A stretch of DNA of 64,000 bases from Rhizobium aethiopicum (GCF_900094625.1 NZ_FMAJ01000009.1:62001-126000); one strand, 5' to 3'. Positions 18,609 to 27,967 are shown, counted from the stretch's first letter. Notes: generated from the sequence alone by a model not told the origin. Program-made: numbers and translations.

Positions 18609-18623
18609 TAATAGTTACTATTA
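18609..18623. repeat. 15-base palindrome in the clpP-clpX gap
   Basis: TAATAGT-T-ACTATTA is a perfect palindrome with seven-base arms inside an AT-rich part of the 302-base gap between clpP and clpX, 205 bases upstream of the clpX start. It could be an operator; no regulator is evident. The rest of the gap contains no gene. Confidence 0.35.
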
Positions 18624-18706
18624 GCGTCTTCGTCGCCAGTTGAAAGCCTTGTTCGATCACAAATGAGATAGAACTGTGGCGAGGAAAACACTATCCCAAT
18701 TAATTA

Positions 18707-19336
18707 CTAGGCCTGCTCGCCTTCCATCTCGAGGCGCGATGTCAGGACCTTGTCGATCACGCCCCAGCCCTGGGCCTCGTCCGCATCCATGAAATGGTCA
18801 CGATCGAGCGTCTTTTCAACTTCCTCGTAGCTGCGGCCGGTGTGCTTGACGTAAACCTCGTTCAGCCGGCGCTTCATTTTCAGGATATCGCGGGCATGGC
18901 GCTCGATGTCCGAGGCCTGGCCTTGGAAGCCGCCCGACGGCTGGTGCACCATGATGCGGGAATTCGGCGTGGCGAAGCGCATGTCCTGGTGGCCGGCCGC
19001 CAGCAGCAGCGAACCCATGGACGCGGCCTGGCCGATGCAGAGCGTCGAAACCGCGGGTTTGATGAACTGCATCGTGTCGTAGATCGCCATGCCGGCGGTG
19101 ACGACGCCACCGGGAGAGTTGATGTAGAGGGCGATTTCCTTCTTGGGGTTTTCCGCCTCGAGGAAGAGAAGCTGAGCGCAGACCAGCGTCGCCATGTGAT
19201 CCTCGACGGCGCCGGTCAGGAAGATGATGCGTTCCTTCAACAGACGGGAATAGATGTCATAGGAGCGTTCACCGCGGTTGGTCTGTTCCACGACCATCGG
19301 CACGAGGGCCATTGCGGTATCAACTGGGTTTCTCAT
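18707..19336 (-). CDS. clpP: ATP-dependent Clp protease proteolytic subunit
   Basis: ClpP is the tetradecameric serine protease partner of ClpX and ClpA. The 209-residue protein shows the full catalytic triad: Ser106 in [11 protein letters not shown], His131 in [10 protein letters not shown], and Asp180 in [10 protein letters not shown]. The hydrophobic docking residues and the handle helix are normal. The N-terminal part [20 protein letters not shown] is a short propeptide-like segment. A promoter of heat-shock type lies about 60-90 bases upstream. Many rhizobia carry additional clpP paralogues elsewhere; this one, next to clpX, is the main copy by context. Confidence 0.97.
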   Translation of the reverse strand: MRNPVDTAMALVPMVVEQTNRGERSYDIYSRLLKERIIFLTGAVEDHMATLVCAQLLFLEAENPKKEIALYINSPGGVVTAGMAIYDTMQFIKPAVSTLCIGQAASMGSLLLAAGHQDMRFATPNSRIMVHQPSGGFQGQASDIERHARDILKMKRRLNEVYVKHTGRSYEEVEKTLDRDHFMDADEAQGWGVIDKVLTSRLEMEGEQA

Positions 19337-19396
19337 GTGCGTCCTTTGTCAACGTCATGCCGGCAGGCCGGGAATCAAAGAAAATGTCTTATCCCT

Positions 19397-19426
19397 ACAT
19401 AGAGTGTCCCTGCCCTCCTCTTCAAG
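19397..19426 (-). promoter_or_regulatory. RpoH-type (heat-shock) promoter of clpP
   Basis: On the minus strand CTTGAA (19426-19421) and TCTATGT (19403-19397) are separated by exactly 17 bases. This matches the alphaproteobacterial sigma-32 pattern (CTTGAA-N17-CYTATnT). It lies about 60 bases upstream of the clpP start, in the 394-base divergent gap before the diguanylate cyclase gene. Confidence 0.55.
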
Positions 19427-19730
19427 ACACGCATTGGGATAACGTTAAGAAGGCGGGCAAGGCGGCGAGGCTTCGACGCCGCAGCCTCTTTCTCGCAAAC
19501 GCCAGTCGACCGCGAGCCCTCTATGTCGCCTCCCCCGGCTTTTCTCCACGACAGGATGAAGGAAAGGTTACTCCATTCGGCAGCGCTTACGCACGTTTAC
19601 CCGACGGAAAGCCTACCGCCAGATACCGGCCGAAAATCATGCCGCAGCGCAACGACATTAAGGAACTGGCGAGCTTCCTCAGCAAGGATGCGGGCCAACA
19701 GACAAGGTCGACGGGCAAGGGGTTGCTGCC

Positions 19731-20984
19731 GTGTTCAATATTGCTACAGGTCTCGCCATCTGGTGTTCGGAGGCCATGACGCTCGCGTTGGTGCTTTTCG
19801 TCGCCTGGCGCCACAATGTCAGGAACGAAGCCTACCTCTATTGGGGCCTCGGCTTCCTCCTGACCGGCATCGGCTTTGCGATGATCTCGCTGCGCGGCGA
19901 AATCCCCAGCCTGCTTTCCATCGAGGTGGGCAATGCCATCGCGCTGCTCGGCCAGAGCGCCTGGGTAGCGGGTTTTCTCGCGCTCGACCGCAAGAAGATC
20001 GAGTGGTGGGCTCTGCTGCCGCCGGCAATCTGGCTGGCCGGGGTCTTTCTGCCCTGGGTCAACTCCGATTATTCCAACCGCGTCGTGCTCTACAATCTCG
20101 CTTCGGCGACGGGCGCGACGGCACTGGCCATGGCGGTCGCCGCCGGCGACATGCGCCGCGAGCGCACCCGCATCAAGCTGATGGGCGTGTTCGTCATCCA
20201 AGGCTGCCTGTGTTTCGGCTCGGCGCTAACGATGGCGGTGACGCTCCCAAACGATATCGAGGCGACCAACCTCGGCGGCGTCTCGGCCATGGCAAGCGCC
20301 TTCCTGCTCACCATCGCCTTCGCGCTCACCTGCAAACTGGTCATGGAGCGCTCCGAACGACATCTGCGCGCAATGACGCTGACCGATTCCCTGACCGGCG
20401 TGCTCAACCGCCGTGGCCTGCTCGGCTATTTCGACTCCATCCAGGAGAGAGCCCATAGCGAGCAGCGGCAGGTCGCGGTGATCCTTTTCGACCTCGACCA
20501 TTTCAAGCGCGTCAACGACCGCTTCGGCCATCAGTCGGGCGACGCCGTGCTAACCGCTTTCGCGCGCATGGCCCGGCAGTATATTCCGAACAACATTTTC
20601 GGCCGCATGGGCGGCGAAGAATTCGCCGCCTTCGCGGCCGTTGCGTACCAGACGGAAGCCGAGGCGATCGCCGAGGCCATCCGCACCGAATTCTGCCGCC
20701 TTCCCGTCAGCACCGGCGACGCGATCGTTCCTGTCACGGTCAGCATCGGCATTGCGCTCGCCTCCTCGATCGAAGCCAATATCGACAAACTGATCTCGGC
20801 CGCCGACCGGGCGCTCTATGCGGCCAAGGCCGCTGGCCGCAATTGCACAGTCACCTTCGGCGAAGCGGAAGCGGCGGCACCAGCGCCGGCCGCCCCGAGC
20901 ACCACCGCCGGCGAGCTCGTGCCGACGGTCGACGACCAGGTCGAGGCACTGCGGCGCATGGGCGCGCTGTCACGCGCCGGCTAG
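19731..20984 (+). CDS. Membrane-bound diguanylate cyclase
   Basis: A 417-residue protein that should make cyclic di-GMP. Residues 5-205 contain six or seven hydrophobic helices, resembling a membrane sensor domain. The GGDEF domain follows (TDSLTGVLNRRGLL near residue 218) with the active-site loop GGEEF at residues 294-298 and the preceding metal-binding FDLDHFKRVND. The inhibitory I-site RxxD that should stand five residues before GGEEF reads IPNN, so product feedback is probably absent. The start is a GTG at 19731 with AAGGGG about eight bases upstream. It is divergent from clpP. Confidence 0.88.
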   Translation: MFNIATGLAIWCSEAMTLALVLFVAWRHNVRNEAYLYWGLGFLLTGIGFAMISLRGEIPSLLSIEVGNAIALLGQSAWVAGFLALDRKKIEWWALLPPAIWLAGVFLPWVNSDYSNRVVLYNLASATGATALAMAVAAGDMRRERTRIKLMGVFVIQGCLCFGSALTMAVTLPNDIEATNLGGVSAMASAFLLTIAFALTCKLVMERSERHLRAMTLTDSLTGVLNRRGLLGYFDSIQERAHSEQRQVAVILFDLDHFKRVNDRFGHQSGDAVLTAFARMARQYIPNNIFGRMGGEEFAAFAAVAYQTEAEAIAEAIRTEFCRLPVSTGDAIVPVTVSIGIALASSIEANIDKLISAADRALYAAKAAGRNCTVTFGEAEAAAPAPAAPSTTAGELVPTVDDQVEALRRMGALSRAG

Positions 20985-21131
20985 CCGCAATCCTGGAAAA
21001 CAGAATCAATCCTTAAGCTTAAACACAGATTTTAAAGTCGTTGGCGTGTCCGATCCGGCCCGCATCGTTTTGCCCGGCACTCCTCACCGCCATCTTTTCG
21101 AGGCCCGGCAAATCCGCTAAGCCTTCGGTTC

Positions 21132-22376
21132 ATGACGATACCGCCCTTCCTCTCGATCGACCCTGCCCTGCGCCATGTCTCGCTGGACGCCCGCAATCCG
21201 GCCTTCTACGGCAATCCGAATGCCGTCTATGCCGCACTTCACGCCCATTGTCCGACCTTCTACTGGACCGAGCAGAAACAGTGGTTCTTCACCGGCTACG
21301 ACCATGTGAACGGGCTGCTGCGCGACCGCCGCTTCGGCCGGCAGATCCTGCATATCGCCAGCCGTGAGGAGCTCGGCCTTGCCGAACCGATGGCGCATCT
21401 TGAAAATTTCGATCTCTCGGAACGTTATTCCCTGCTCGAGCTCGAACCGCCGGAGCACACGCGGCTGCGCACGCTCGTCAACCGCGCCTTCGTCTCCCGC
21501 CATGTCGAGAAGATGAAGCCGGAGCTTACCGAACTCGCCCACCGGCTGATCGACGGCTTCGCGGAAAAGGGCGAGGTCGAGCTGCTGTCGGCCTTCGCTG
21601 ACATCATCCCGGTGACGATGATCGCCCGGATGATCGGCATTCCCGAGGAAATGGGGCCGCAGCTGCTTGCCTGGTCGCACGCCTATGTCCGCATGTACAT
21701 GTTCAGCCGCACGCGCGCGCAGGAGGAAGCGGCAGAACGGGCGGCGAAGGAATTTTCCGACTATGTCAGGGGGGTTATCGCGGAGCGCCGGGCCGAGCCG
21801 CGCGAAGACCTGCTGACCCACATGATTCACACGGAGCACAAGGGTCAGTATCTCACCGAAGAAGAGCTCATCTCGACGACGATCGTGCTGCTCAATGCCG
21901 GCCATGAAGCGACCGTGCACCAGATCGGCAACTCCGTACACGCCATCCTAAACAGCGGCTGCGATCCGGCCGAACTCTTCCGGGACGAAGCGGCGACGGA
22001 GCGCACCGTCGAGGAGACCTTGCGCATCTGCGCGCCGGTGCACATCTTCCAGCGCTGGGCGCTCGAGCCTGCTGAAATCGACGGCGTCTCCTTCAAGCGC
22101 GGCGACAAGGTCAGCCTCATCCTCGCCGCCGCCAATCTCGACCCGGCGAAATTCACTGATCCCCTCACCTTCCGGCCCGATCGCAACGAGGCGGCCAACC
22201 TCTCGTTCGGCGCCGGCATCCATTTCTGCATCGGGGCACCGCTGGCACGGCTGGAGCTCAATGTCGTGCTGCCGATCCTGTTCGAGCGACTTCCCGGCCT
22301 CAGGCTGGCGAAGACGCCCGTGGTCAAGGACGTCTATCATTTCCACGGGTTGGACCGGCTGGATCTGCAGTGGTGA
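21132..22376 (+). CDS. Cytochrome P450
   Basis: A 414-residue soluble bacterial P450 monooxygenase. The haem-binding motif FGAGIHFCIGAPLARLE holds the cysteine ligand near residue 355, the K-helix ExxR is ETLR, and the I-helix oxygen-activating region reads LLNAGHEATVHQ, with His in the place where many family members have Thr-Thr (AGHETT). The substrate cannot be told; no ferredoxin or reductase gene lies beside it. It is 147 bases downstream of the diguanylate cyclase and converges with the GGDEF-EAL gene with 27 bases between the stops. The start has only a weak ribosome binding site. Confidence 0.92.
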   Translation: MTIPPFLSIDPALRHVSLDARNPAFYGNPNAVYAALHAHCPTFYWTEQKQWFFTGYDHVNGLLRDRRFGRQILHIASREELGLAEPMAHLENFDLSERYSLLELEPPEHTRLRTLVNRAFVSRHVEKMKPELTELAHRLIDGFAEKGEVELLSAFADIIPVTMIARMIGIPEEMGPQLLAWSHAYVRMYMFSRTRAQEEAAERAAKEFSDYVRGVIAERRAEPREDLLTHMIHTEHKGQYLTEEELISTTIVLLNAGHEATVHQIGNSVHAILNSGCDPAELFRDEAATERTVEETLRICAPVHIFQRWALEPAEIDGVSFKRGDKVSLILAAANLDPAKFTDPLTFRPDRNEAANLSFGAGIHFCIGAPLARLELNVVLPILFERLPGLRLAKTPVVKDVYHFHGLDRLDLQW

Positions 22377-22403
22377 GCGGCATATGCCACGATGCCTGTT
22401 GCG

Positions 22404-24533
22404 TCAGGCAGCCGCGTCTTCCCGCAACTTGCCGGAGATGTCTCCAGCTGACATAGGCTTTCCAATCAAATAGCCTTGCAGCTGATCACAGCCGGCGTCG
22501 CGCAGGATGGCTGCCTGGCGGGAGTTCTCGATTCCCTCGGCAGTCACCGGAATCTGCAGAGCAGTGGCGAGCGATATGGTTGCCCGAAGGACGTCAGCCC
22601 CTTTCGCGCCTTCGTCGAGAGCCGATACCAGCGAGCGATCGATCTTCATACGATCGAAGCCGAACTGCCGCAATGCGCCGATGCTTGCATAGCCGCAACC
22701 GAAGTCGTCCAGGGCGAATTTTATGCCGACGCGCTTCAGCTGGTCGATCGACCTCCGGGCTTGATCGGGATTGGTCATAAGAACGCCTTCGGTAATCTCC
22801 AGCGTCAGGCGCTTAGGATCGAAATCGAGCGCCTGCAGAATGGAGATCACCTCCGCGGCGAATTCCGGATTGCAAAGTTGAACCGGTGACACATTCACCG
22901 ACAATGCCAGATCTGGCCAGTTCTTGGCATGACTGACCGAAGTTCTCAGCATATGAACGCCGAGCGCATCGATAAGCCCGCATCTTTCTGCGAGCGGGAT
23001 GAAGATTTCCGGGCTAACGTTTCCTGCCTCCGTTCGCCAGCGCGCCAGTGCCTCAAGACCGGTCACAGCACCGGTCGAAGCAGAAACGAGCGGCTGGAAA
23101 ACCGCTTCGATTGCGCCCGTGCCGATTGCGGTCTTCAGCAGGCTTTCGAGATCGGCAATCCGCTGGCGCTCGCGATCCAGTTGGGGGTCGTATTCGATCG
23201 CCTGCCCGCGGCCATTTGCCTTGGCACGATAAAGAGCCATGTCGGCTCTGCGTAGAAGCTCCAGGGCCTCGATATCCCCGTCGTGTGCGGCAGCCCCAAT
23301 GCTGGCTCCGACTTCGATCGTCCGTCCATCAATTTTGAAGGGCTCGGCAAGCAGCGCCAGAATCGTCTTCTCCATCTCTTCGCATGTGGCTGACCCAACA
23401 TGCACCAAAGCAAATTCGTCGCCTCCCAGCCGGCCCGCGGCCACGACTTCAGGATGGCACGACATCAACACGTTCGAGACCATCCGGATCAGATCGTCCC
23501 CCACTGCGTGGCCCCACGCGTCGTTGACGGCCTTGAAGCCGTCGAGGTCGATCAGATAAAGCTTGGTTGGCGAAGTGCGCGAGTTCTCCAGTTCGTTTAG
23601 CAGGCTCAAAAGCCCATTTCTGTTCAAAAGGCCGCTCAGGCTGTCGTGATTCGCTTCGTAAATCGCTGCTTGCGCCAGTTGGCGAAGACGCCGCGCCTCG
23701 GATGCGCCCACCAGCAGAACGCCCGCGAGGAACAGCACGAGGATGATGGTAGCGGCTGCAACATAAGGATAGACCTGTTGGAACACGGCGCTTCCCGGCG
23801 CTTTGCTCGGCCAAACGAGGTGGCCGAGGACGGCTCCCCTCATGTCCGTGATCGGGGTATTCAGCAGGCCCGGCTCGGGCGCGGCTGCAAGGCGCAAACC
23901 CTCGAGTTCGTGTTCGTTCGAAAGTGTGCCGAGCACCTCCGCGTTGAGTTCCTTGTAAAAGCTCAGCACGCTGAGCTTCGGGAGCTCGCCTTCCTCGTCA
24001 TAAGGCTGGATTGCCTGTGACGCGATCAGCGCGATGCCCTTTTCGCTCTTGATGAAGTTGACCACCGGCGCCTGTTCGAAGTCGGCGGCTGTGTTGATCT
24101 GCCGGAAGAAAGCCTGGCCAAAAAAAGCACGCGGTTCGAAGGGTTTGCCTTTGCCATAGGCGGAGACAACGGAGGAGCGGTCGGGACCGATCACGATCGC
24201 GCCGTCGTAGAGCGGGTAATCCTCGCTGGTTTTGCCCCAGTTCTCATAGGCCCAATCCGCGGCGCCGGCAGATGAAATCGCTTTATAGGCATCATCCCAT
24301 ACGGCGTTGTCCGTCGTCGTGGCGCTCAGGCGGCTGACAAAGGCTGCGATCGACGCGCGGGCGGCGCGATTGGCCCTGGCATCATCGATCTCGTTCGCAG
24401 ACCGGGTCATCGTGGCGACGACATGGGCCATAAGGCCGGTCAGCACGAGCGCGACCAGGAGGAAGCAAACGGTTGTCACAATAATGGAAAACGTCTGGGT
24501 GCGAACGTGCCTACCCGCAAGATTCGACGACAT
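22404..24533 (-). CDS. CHASE4-like sensor GGDEF-EAL protein
   Basis: A 709-residue membrane protein for cyclic di-GMP turnover. A transmembrane helix at about residues 17-39 and another near 255-278 frame a periplasmic sensor region of the CHASE4 type (TTTDNAVWDDAYKAISS). The GGDEF domain has an intact RLGGDEFAL site (residues about 365-375), and the EAL domain has LEALARWRTE, NVSPVQL, and DDFGCGYAS-type metal ligands, so both activities are possible. The net direction cannot be predicted. The signal sensed is unknown. The gene is monocistronic, with a 220-base upstream gap containing no gene. Confidence 0.9.
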   Translation of the reverse strand: MSSNLAGRHVRTQTFSIIVTTVCFLLVALVLTGLMAHVVATMTRSANEIDDARANRAARASIAAFVSRLSATTTDNAVWDDAYKAISSAGAADWAYENWGKTSEDYPLYDGAIVIGPDRSSVVSAYGKGKPFEPRAFFGQAFFRQINTAADFEQAPVVNFIKSEKGIALIASQAIQPYDEEGELPKLSVLSFYKELNAEVLGTLSNEHELEGLRLAAAPEPGLLNTPITDMRGAVLGHLVWPSKAPGSAVFQQVYPYVAAATIILVLFLAGVLLVGASEARRLRQLAQAAIYEANHDSLSGLLNRNGLLSLLNELENSRTSPTKLYLIDLDGFKAVNDAWGHAVGDDLIRMVSNVLMSCHPEVVAAGRLGGDEFALVHVGSATCEEMEKTILALLAEPFKIDGRTIEVGASIGAAAHDGDIEALELLRRADMALYRAKANGRGQAIEYDPQLDRERQRIADLESLLKTAIGTGAIEAVFQPLVSASTGAVTGLEALARWRTEAGNVSPEIFIPLAERCGLIDALGVHMLRTSVSHAKNWPDLALSVNVSPVQLCNPEFAAEVISILQALDFDPKRLTLEITEGVLMTNPDQARRSIDQLKRVGIKFALDDFGCGYASIGALRQFGFDRMKIDRSLVSALDEGAKGADVLRATISLATALQIPVTAEGIENSRQAAILRDAGCDQLQGYLIGKPMSAGDISGKLREDAAA

Positions 24534-24757
24534 GCCAATCCCGAAAAGATGAATTGCAAGGCCATGTCTATGGTGACGGCAGGAGACATCATGTCCGCAA
24601 TGCGCTGCAGATGAGGTCTAGCATTTGACGATGTAGGTCCGATTAATGGGAAAGTTAAATTGCCTTCTATCCGCGAAAGAGATGCGGTTATTCGACGAGA
24701 AATCGGCCGTAATCGCCGCAAACCGGGACAGGCATCGTTCCGATCTGCAGGCGCTGC

Positions 24758-25108
24758 TCAGAGCTTGATCACGTAGTCCTTGCGAGTCGTTTCAACGACT
24801 TCCCAGGTTCCGGTAAAGCCTGGCCTGAGGATCATCCGGTCACCCGCCTTCAGGTGAACCGGCTCACCGCCGTCCTCCGTAACGATCGAATGACCGGACA
24901 GCAGACTGAAATATTCCCACTCCTCGTAGACGATCCGCCACTTGCCCGGTGTCGCCTCCCAGATACCGGAATAGAGGCCGCCTTCGGCTTCCTCCAGATT
25001 CCAGGTGCGGAACTGCGGATCGCCGGAGATGATCCGGGCGGCCTCCGGGGCGCCGAACTCGGGTTCAACGCCATCGATGTTGAAAATGATGAAATTCGCC
25101 GCAACCAT
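24758..25108 (-). CDS. Cupin (DUF861-type) protein
   Basis: A 116-residue protein of the cupin_3 group, related to the cupin fold of ureidoglycine aminohydrolase. Typical segments are WRIVYEEWEYFSLLSGHSIV (around residues 50-70) and LKAGDRMILRPGFTGTWEVV, with the final RKDYVIKL. The usual metal-binding histidines are mostly replaced, as is common in this group. The ATG at 25108 follows AAAGG by six bases and is preferred to an upstream in-frame start. Function unknown; a general sugar- or amine-binding role is only inference. Confidence 0.78.
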   Translation of the reverse strand: MVAANFIIFNIDGVEPEFGAPEAARIISGDPQFRTWNLEEAEGGLYSGIWEATPGKWRIVYEEWEYFSLLSGHSIVTEDGGEPVHLKAGDRMILRPGFTGTWEVVETTRKDYVIKL

Positions 25109-25205
25109 CGTGGACCTTTCCGATATCAGTGTACTCAGCAGCAAACGTTTAAGGGAAGATCAAGCTTTGCGCTGGTCGCCGCGCAGCTCCGGTGTCACCG
25201 CCTCG

Positions 25206-25739
25206 CTATTCGTCGATCCGCACTCGACCGCCTTCGATAACGAAGTGGCGTCCCTCGTTCTGAATGAAACGCCAATCTTCTTCGAGCGAGCCATCAGGGA
25301 AAATCTGTAGTCGGTAGCCCCCTGACAGCGCGAGATCAGCTCCGCCGTAGGTGTCCGCGCTAGCCGTCATAACTACGAGTTGTTCCGTGGTGTTTATGAA
25401 GGACTTCGTAGCCTCGTCAAACCCCTTTAGCAGGGCTGCAATGCGGATGAACTGCAGGTTTTGCGATTGAGGAACATCGTCGTTCCACCCTGCCCCTCCT
25501 TGAAGCGTGACGAAACGATCTGATGTCCCCGTGATTACCACACTCTCAGAGACGATCCGCCATGGGCATTGAATGTGGAGGGCATATTCCCCGACCGTTC
25601 CCCTGCCTGAGCGAGGGGGGCGAATGGTTCCGAAATGCAAAACCTTCATATCCGCCGCATTGCGGACAATGCTCAGCGGCAACCCGACAAGTACTTGGAG
25701 TCCATCCTGCAGGAGAGCTCTATTGACGTTCATAGACAT
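25206..25739 (-). CDS. Conserved hypothetical protein
   Basis: A 177-residue soluble protein starting MSMNVNRALLQDGLQVLVGL. It has a central region rich in beta strands (VGEYALHIQCPWRIVSESVV) and ends EEDWRFIQNEGRHFVIEGGR. The EDWRFI and RHFVIEGG segments resemble phage or toxin-immunity type small proteins in style, but I do not recognise the family. Base composition is lower in GC than the neighbours, which suggests later acquisition. An in-frame start 11 codons upstream is possible. It is separated by 97 bases from the cupin gene downstream. Confidence 0.6.
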   Translation of the reverse strand: MSMNVNRALLQDGLQVLVGLPLSIVRNAADMKVLHFGTIRPPRSGRGTVGEYALHIQCPWRIVSESVVITGTSDRFVTLQGGAGWNDDVPQSQNLQFIRIAALLKGFDEATKSFINTTEQLVVMTASADTYGGADLALSGGYRLQIFPDGSLEEDWRFIQNEGRHFVIEGGRVRIDE

Positions 25740-25898
25740 CAAAATGATTTGTTCCTCCGCCGGCAACGACATTCGTGAAGATGTCGGGCAAGAGGGCGAG
25801 ACTTGCCTGCAGTTTGGGAGAATTTTTTCCTCGCCCGCGACATGGTCGCATCTGGCGCAACGTCATACCGATAAACGGGTAGCCGCTTAAAATACGGG

Positions 25899-26210
25899 CT
25901 ATCCCGGCGCGGTTGAGTGCAGGTCCGGTCGCCGCTCTCCCACGCCTTGCGGGACGACAGTGAGAGCAGCGATACCCGCTTCATCGGCAGCACGCAAAAG
26001 CGCATCCCGAAACCGTTCGGGGGCAATTTTGCCGCTAATTGCGTCGACACAGGCTTTTACCGCAGCGACGTATTCCTCGCCGTCATCGGAAGGCCAGTCG
26101 TTGATCAGGAGATGCGCCGCGTCGCCGAGCGTCCGGACGATCTTGCGCGTTGCCGGACCGCGCAGAGCGAGCGCGACCGGCGTGAATGCCGATGATGTAT
26201 TCCAGCACAT
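25899..26210 (-). CDS. DUF982 family protein
   Basis: A 103-residue protein of the DUF982 family, which is abundant in rhizobia and of unknown function. The pattern is visible: PVALALRGPATRKIVRTLGD, AAHLLINDWPSDDGEEYVAA, then a cysteine-containing helix VKACVDAISG and the closing AADEAGI. It resembles the shorter protein at 59115. No partner gene is evident. The 209 bases between it and the PQQ dehydrogenase stop contain no gene. Confidence 0.7.
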   Translation of the reverse strand: MCWNTSSAFTPVALALRGPATRKIVRTLGDAAHLLINDWPSDDGEEYVAAVKACVDAISGKIAPERFRDALLRAADEAGIAALTVVPQGVGERRPDLHSTAPG

Positions 26211-26419
26211 TGTCCTCGACCCCTCAAGGCGCGGTTACTGCAACCTCACATGCAATATATGCTTGTTTTCTGAAATTTGGAATTGAAATCTGTGCGACCA
26301 GCCTGACTGGGAGCGAAGTGCCTGACACGGAGGACGGGCTGACTGCAAGCGGCCGGGCACCCCCTCTCCGAACTCGGTACAGCTTGCAGATGGCGCGCCT
26401 CGCGATCGACCCTGATCGG

Positions 26420-27598
26420 TCACTTATCGCCACCCTTGTAGCTGATTTTGTAAATCACGCCGTTTGCGTCCTCCGAGACCAGCAGCGAGCCCTCCGGCGT
26501 TATTGCCAGTCCCGAGATCCGCCCGTATTCGGACTTGTGATCGTCGCTCAACAATCCGGTGAGGAAATCTTCCGTGCCCGTTGGTTCGCCTTTGTCGAAC
26601 ATGACCCGTACGACCTTGTATCCGACGGGATCGGACCGGTTTGCCGAACCGCGCAACGTGACGAAGGCGTCGTGGCGATACTCCTCCGGAAACTGCTCCG
26701 CATTGTAGAAGCGGATGTTGATCACGGAAGCATGGGCATCAAACGTCAGCGCCGGGCCGACGGTCTTGGTGCGGCAGAATTCATCTTTTGGCGCGTCCTC
26801 TGGCATCGTGAAACTTGCCCAGTCCGGCTGTCTGTCCCCGTAGCAGAACGGCCAGCCGTAGTGCTTGCCTTGCTCGATCCTGTTCAGTTCCTCGCCCGGC
26901 AGTTCGTCGCCCAGATGATCAACCCCATGATCAACGCCCCACATCACACGCGTCTCCGGATGCCAATCAAAGCCGAGCATATTGCGCAGCCCCTTCGCGA
27001 ATACTGTTCGCTTCTTGTCTTTGAGGTCGAGCCGAAGATTGGCCGCCTTTTCGTCGCTGCTTTCAAAGCATGCGTCGCAGGAGCTGCCGACGTTGATGTG
27101 CAAGGCGCCGTCGGGTGCGAAGGCGAGCGTCCGGCGTCCGTGCTGACCGCCGTCGGGAAGGTCGTCCACGATCGTCTCCAGCATGCCGATCGTCGCGTCC
27201 TCATTTAGATCGGCCGCCATCACGGCATGAACCGTGGCGAGAAAGATGCGGTCATTCCGGATCGCGATGCCGTGTATACCCTCGAGGCCGGAGGCAATCA
27301 CCCGCGGCTCCGAAGCGCCCTCGTTCAGGGCGATGAGGTCCTTCTCCTCCGGTCGCGTGACGTAAACGGTACCGTCGTCGGCGACCGCCATCATGCGAGC
27401 GTTGCCGAGGTTGTGGGCAAAGACGCTCACCTCAAAGCCCTCGGGGACTTTGAGCCGCTTCACGACATCCTCGCTGAAGGGTTCAGGCTTGGGCCTGAAG
27501 ACGTTCGACTCGACCTTGTGGAGCACGCCTTCCTGCTGCGCCCAGCCGGATGCTGGAAGCAGTGCGATGCTCAACAGCAGAGCTGTCTTTGTCACCAT
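26420..27598 (-). CDS. PQQ-dependent sugar dehydrogenase-like protein
   Basis: A 392-residue periplasmic beta-propeller of the sorbosone/soluble glucose dehydrogenase family. Residues 1-20 are a signal peptide (MVTKTALLLSIALLPASGWA). Propeller motifs are clear: LKVPEGFEVSVFAHNLGNAR near residue 50, GLEGIHGIAIRNDRIFLA, a conserved FAKGLRNMLGFDWHPET, and GVDHGVDHLGDELPGEELN. It also has two cysteines in SSCDACFESS. It is the last gene of a three-gene operon with HiPIP and a di-haem cytochrome, which suggests that electrons from sugar or alcohol oxidation go to those carriers. PQQ dependence is inferred from the family. Confidence 0.85.
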   Translation of the reverse strand: MVTKTALLLSIALLPASGWAQQEGVLHKVESNVFRPKPEPFSEDVVKRLKVPEGFEVSVFAHNLGNARMMAVADDGTVYVTRPEEKDLIALNEGASEPRVIASGLEGIHGIAIRNDRIFLATVHAVMAADLNEDATIGMLETIVDDLPDGGQHGRRTLAFAPDGALHINVGSSCDACFESSDEKAANLRLDLKDKKRTVFAKGLRNMLGFDWHPETRVMWGVDHGVDHLGDELPGEELNRIEQGKHYGWPFCYGDRQPDWASFTMPEDAPKDEFCRTKTVGPALTFDAHASVINIRFYNAEQFPEEYRHDAFVTLRGSANRSDPVGYKVVRVMFDKGEPTGTEDFLTGLLSDDHKSEYGRISGLAITPEGSLLVSEDANGVIYKISYKGGDK

Positions 27599-27643
27599 AG
27601 TTACTCTCCTAGTCCAAGGCGCGAGTGGCCAGCGATCCGCCGC

Positions 27644-27967
27644 TCAGGCGGGCCTCGGCTGATGGAAGCGGCACCAGCCATTAGGGCTGATTTCTCCTGC
27701 GACGATCTCACATGCGTTCGGCTCCATGAAATGGACGCATCCGCCGCAGCGCCGGCCACGATTCGGCGAGTCCTGATATCGTGCCTCGCGCTTGGGCGTT
27801 GTTCCGGCCCCGCGCGCCGCCGGCGATGTTGGACTTGTCATGCAGGACGGCAGCACTCCGGTGCTGGCGGCGACAGCGCCAGCGATCGAGACTTTCAGAA
27901 GTTTTCGGCGAGAAAGCTTTTGGTTCGGGCCGGATCCGCAGAGTCCGCCGTTACGACGCTCTTTCAT
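27644..27967 (-). CDS. High-potential iron-sulfur protein (HiPIP), Tat-exported
   Basis: A 107-residue small electron carrier with one [4Fe-4S] cluster. The N-terminal region has a twin-arginine signal (LSRRKLLKVSIAGAVAAS, about residues 17-36), as expected for HiPIPs, which are exported folded. The cluster ligands follow the family pattern: Cys in RRCGGCVHFM (two), NAC and GWC, with the preceding aromatic YQDSPNRGR. AGGGAGA lies eight bases before the ATG. It is between the di-haem cytochrome and the PQQ-type dehydrogenase with gaps of 41 and 45 bases, so it probably carries electrons between them. Confidence 0.85.
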   Translation of the reverse strand: MKERRNGGLCGSGPNQKLSRRKLLKVSIAGAVAASTGVLPSCMTSPTSPAARGAGTTPKREARYQDSPNRGRRCGGCVHFMEPNACEIVAGEISPNGWCRFHQPRPA

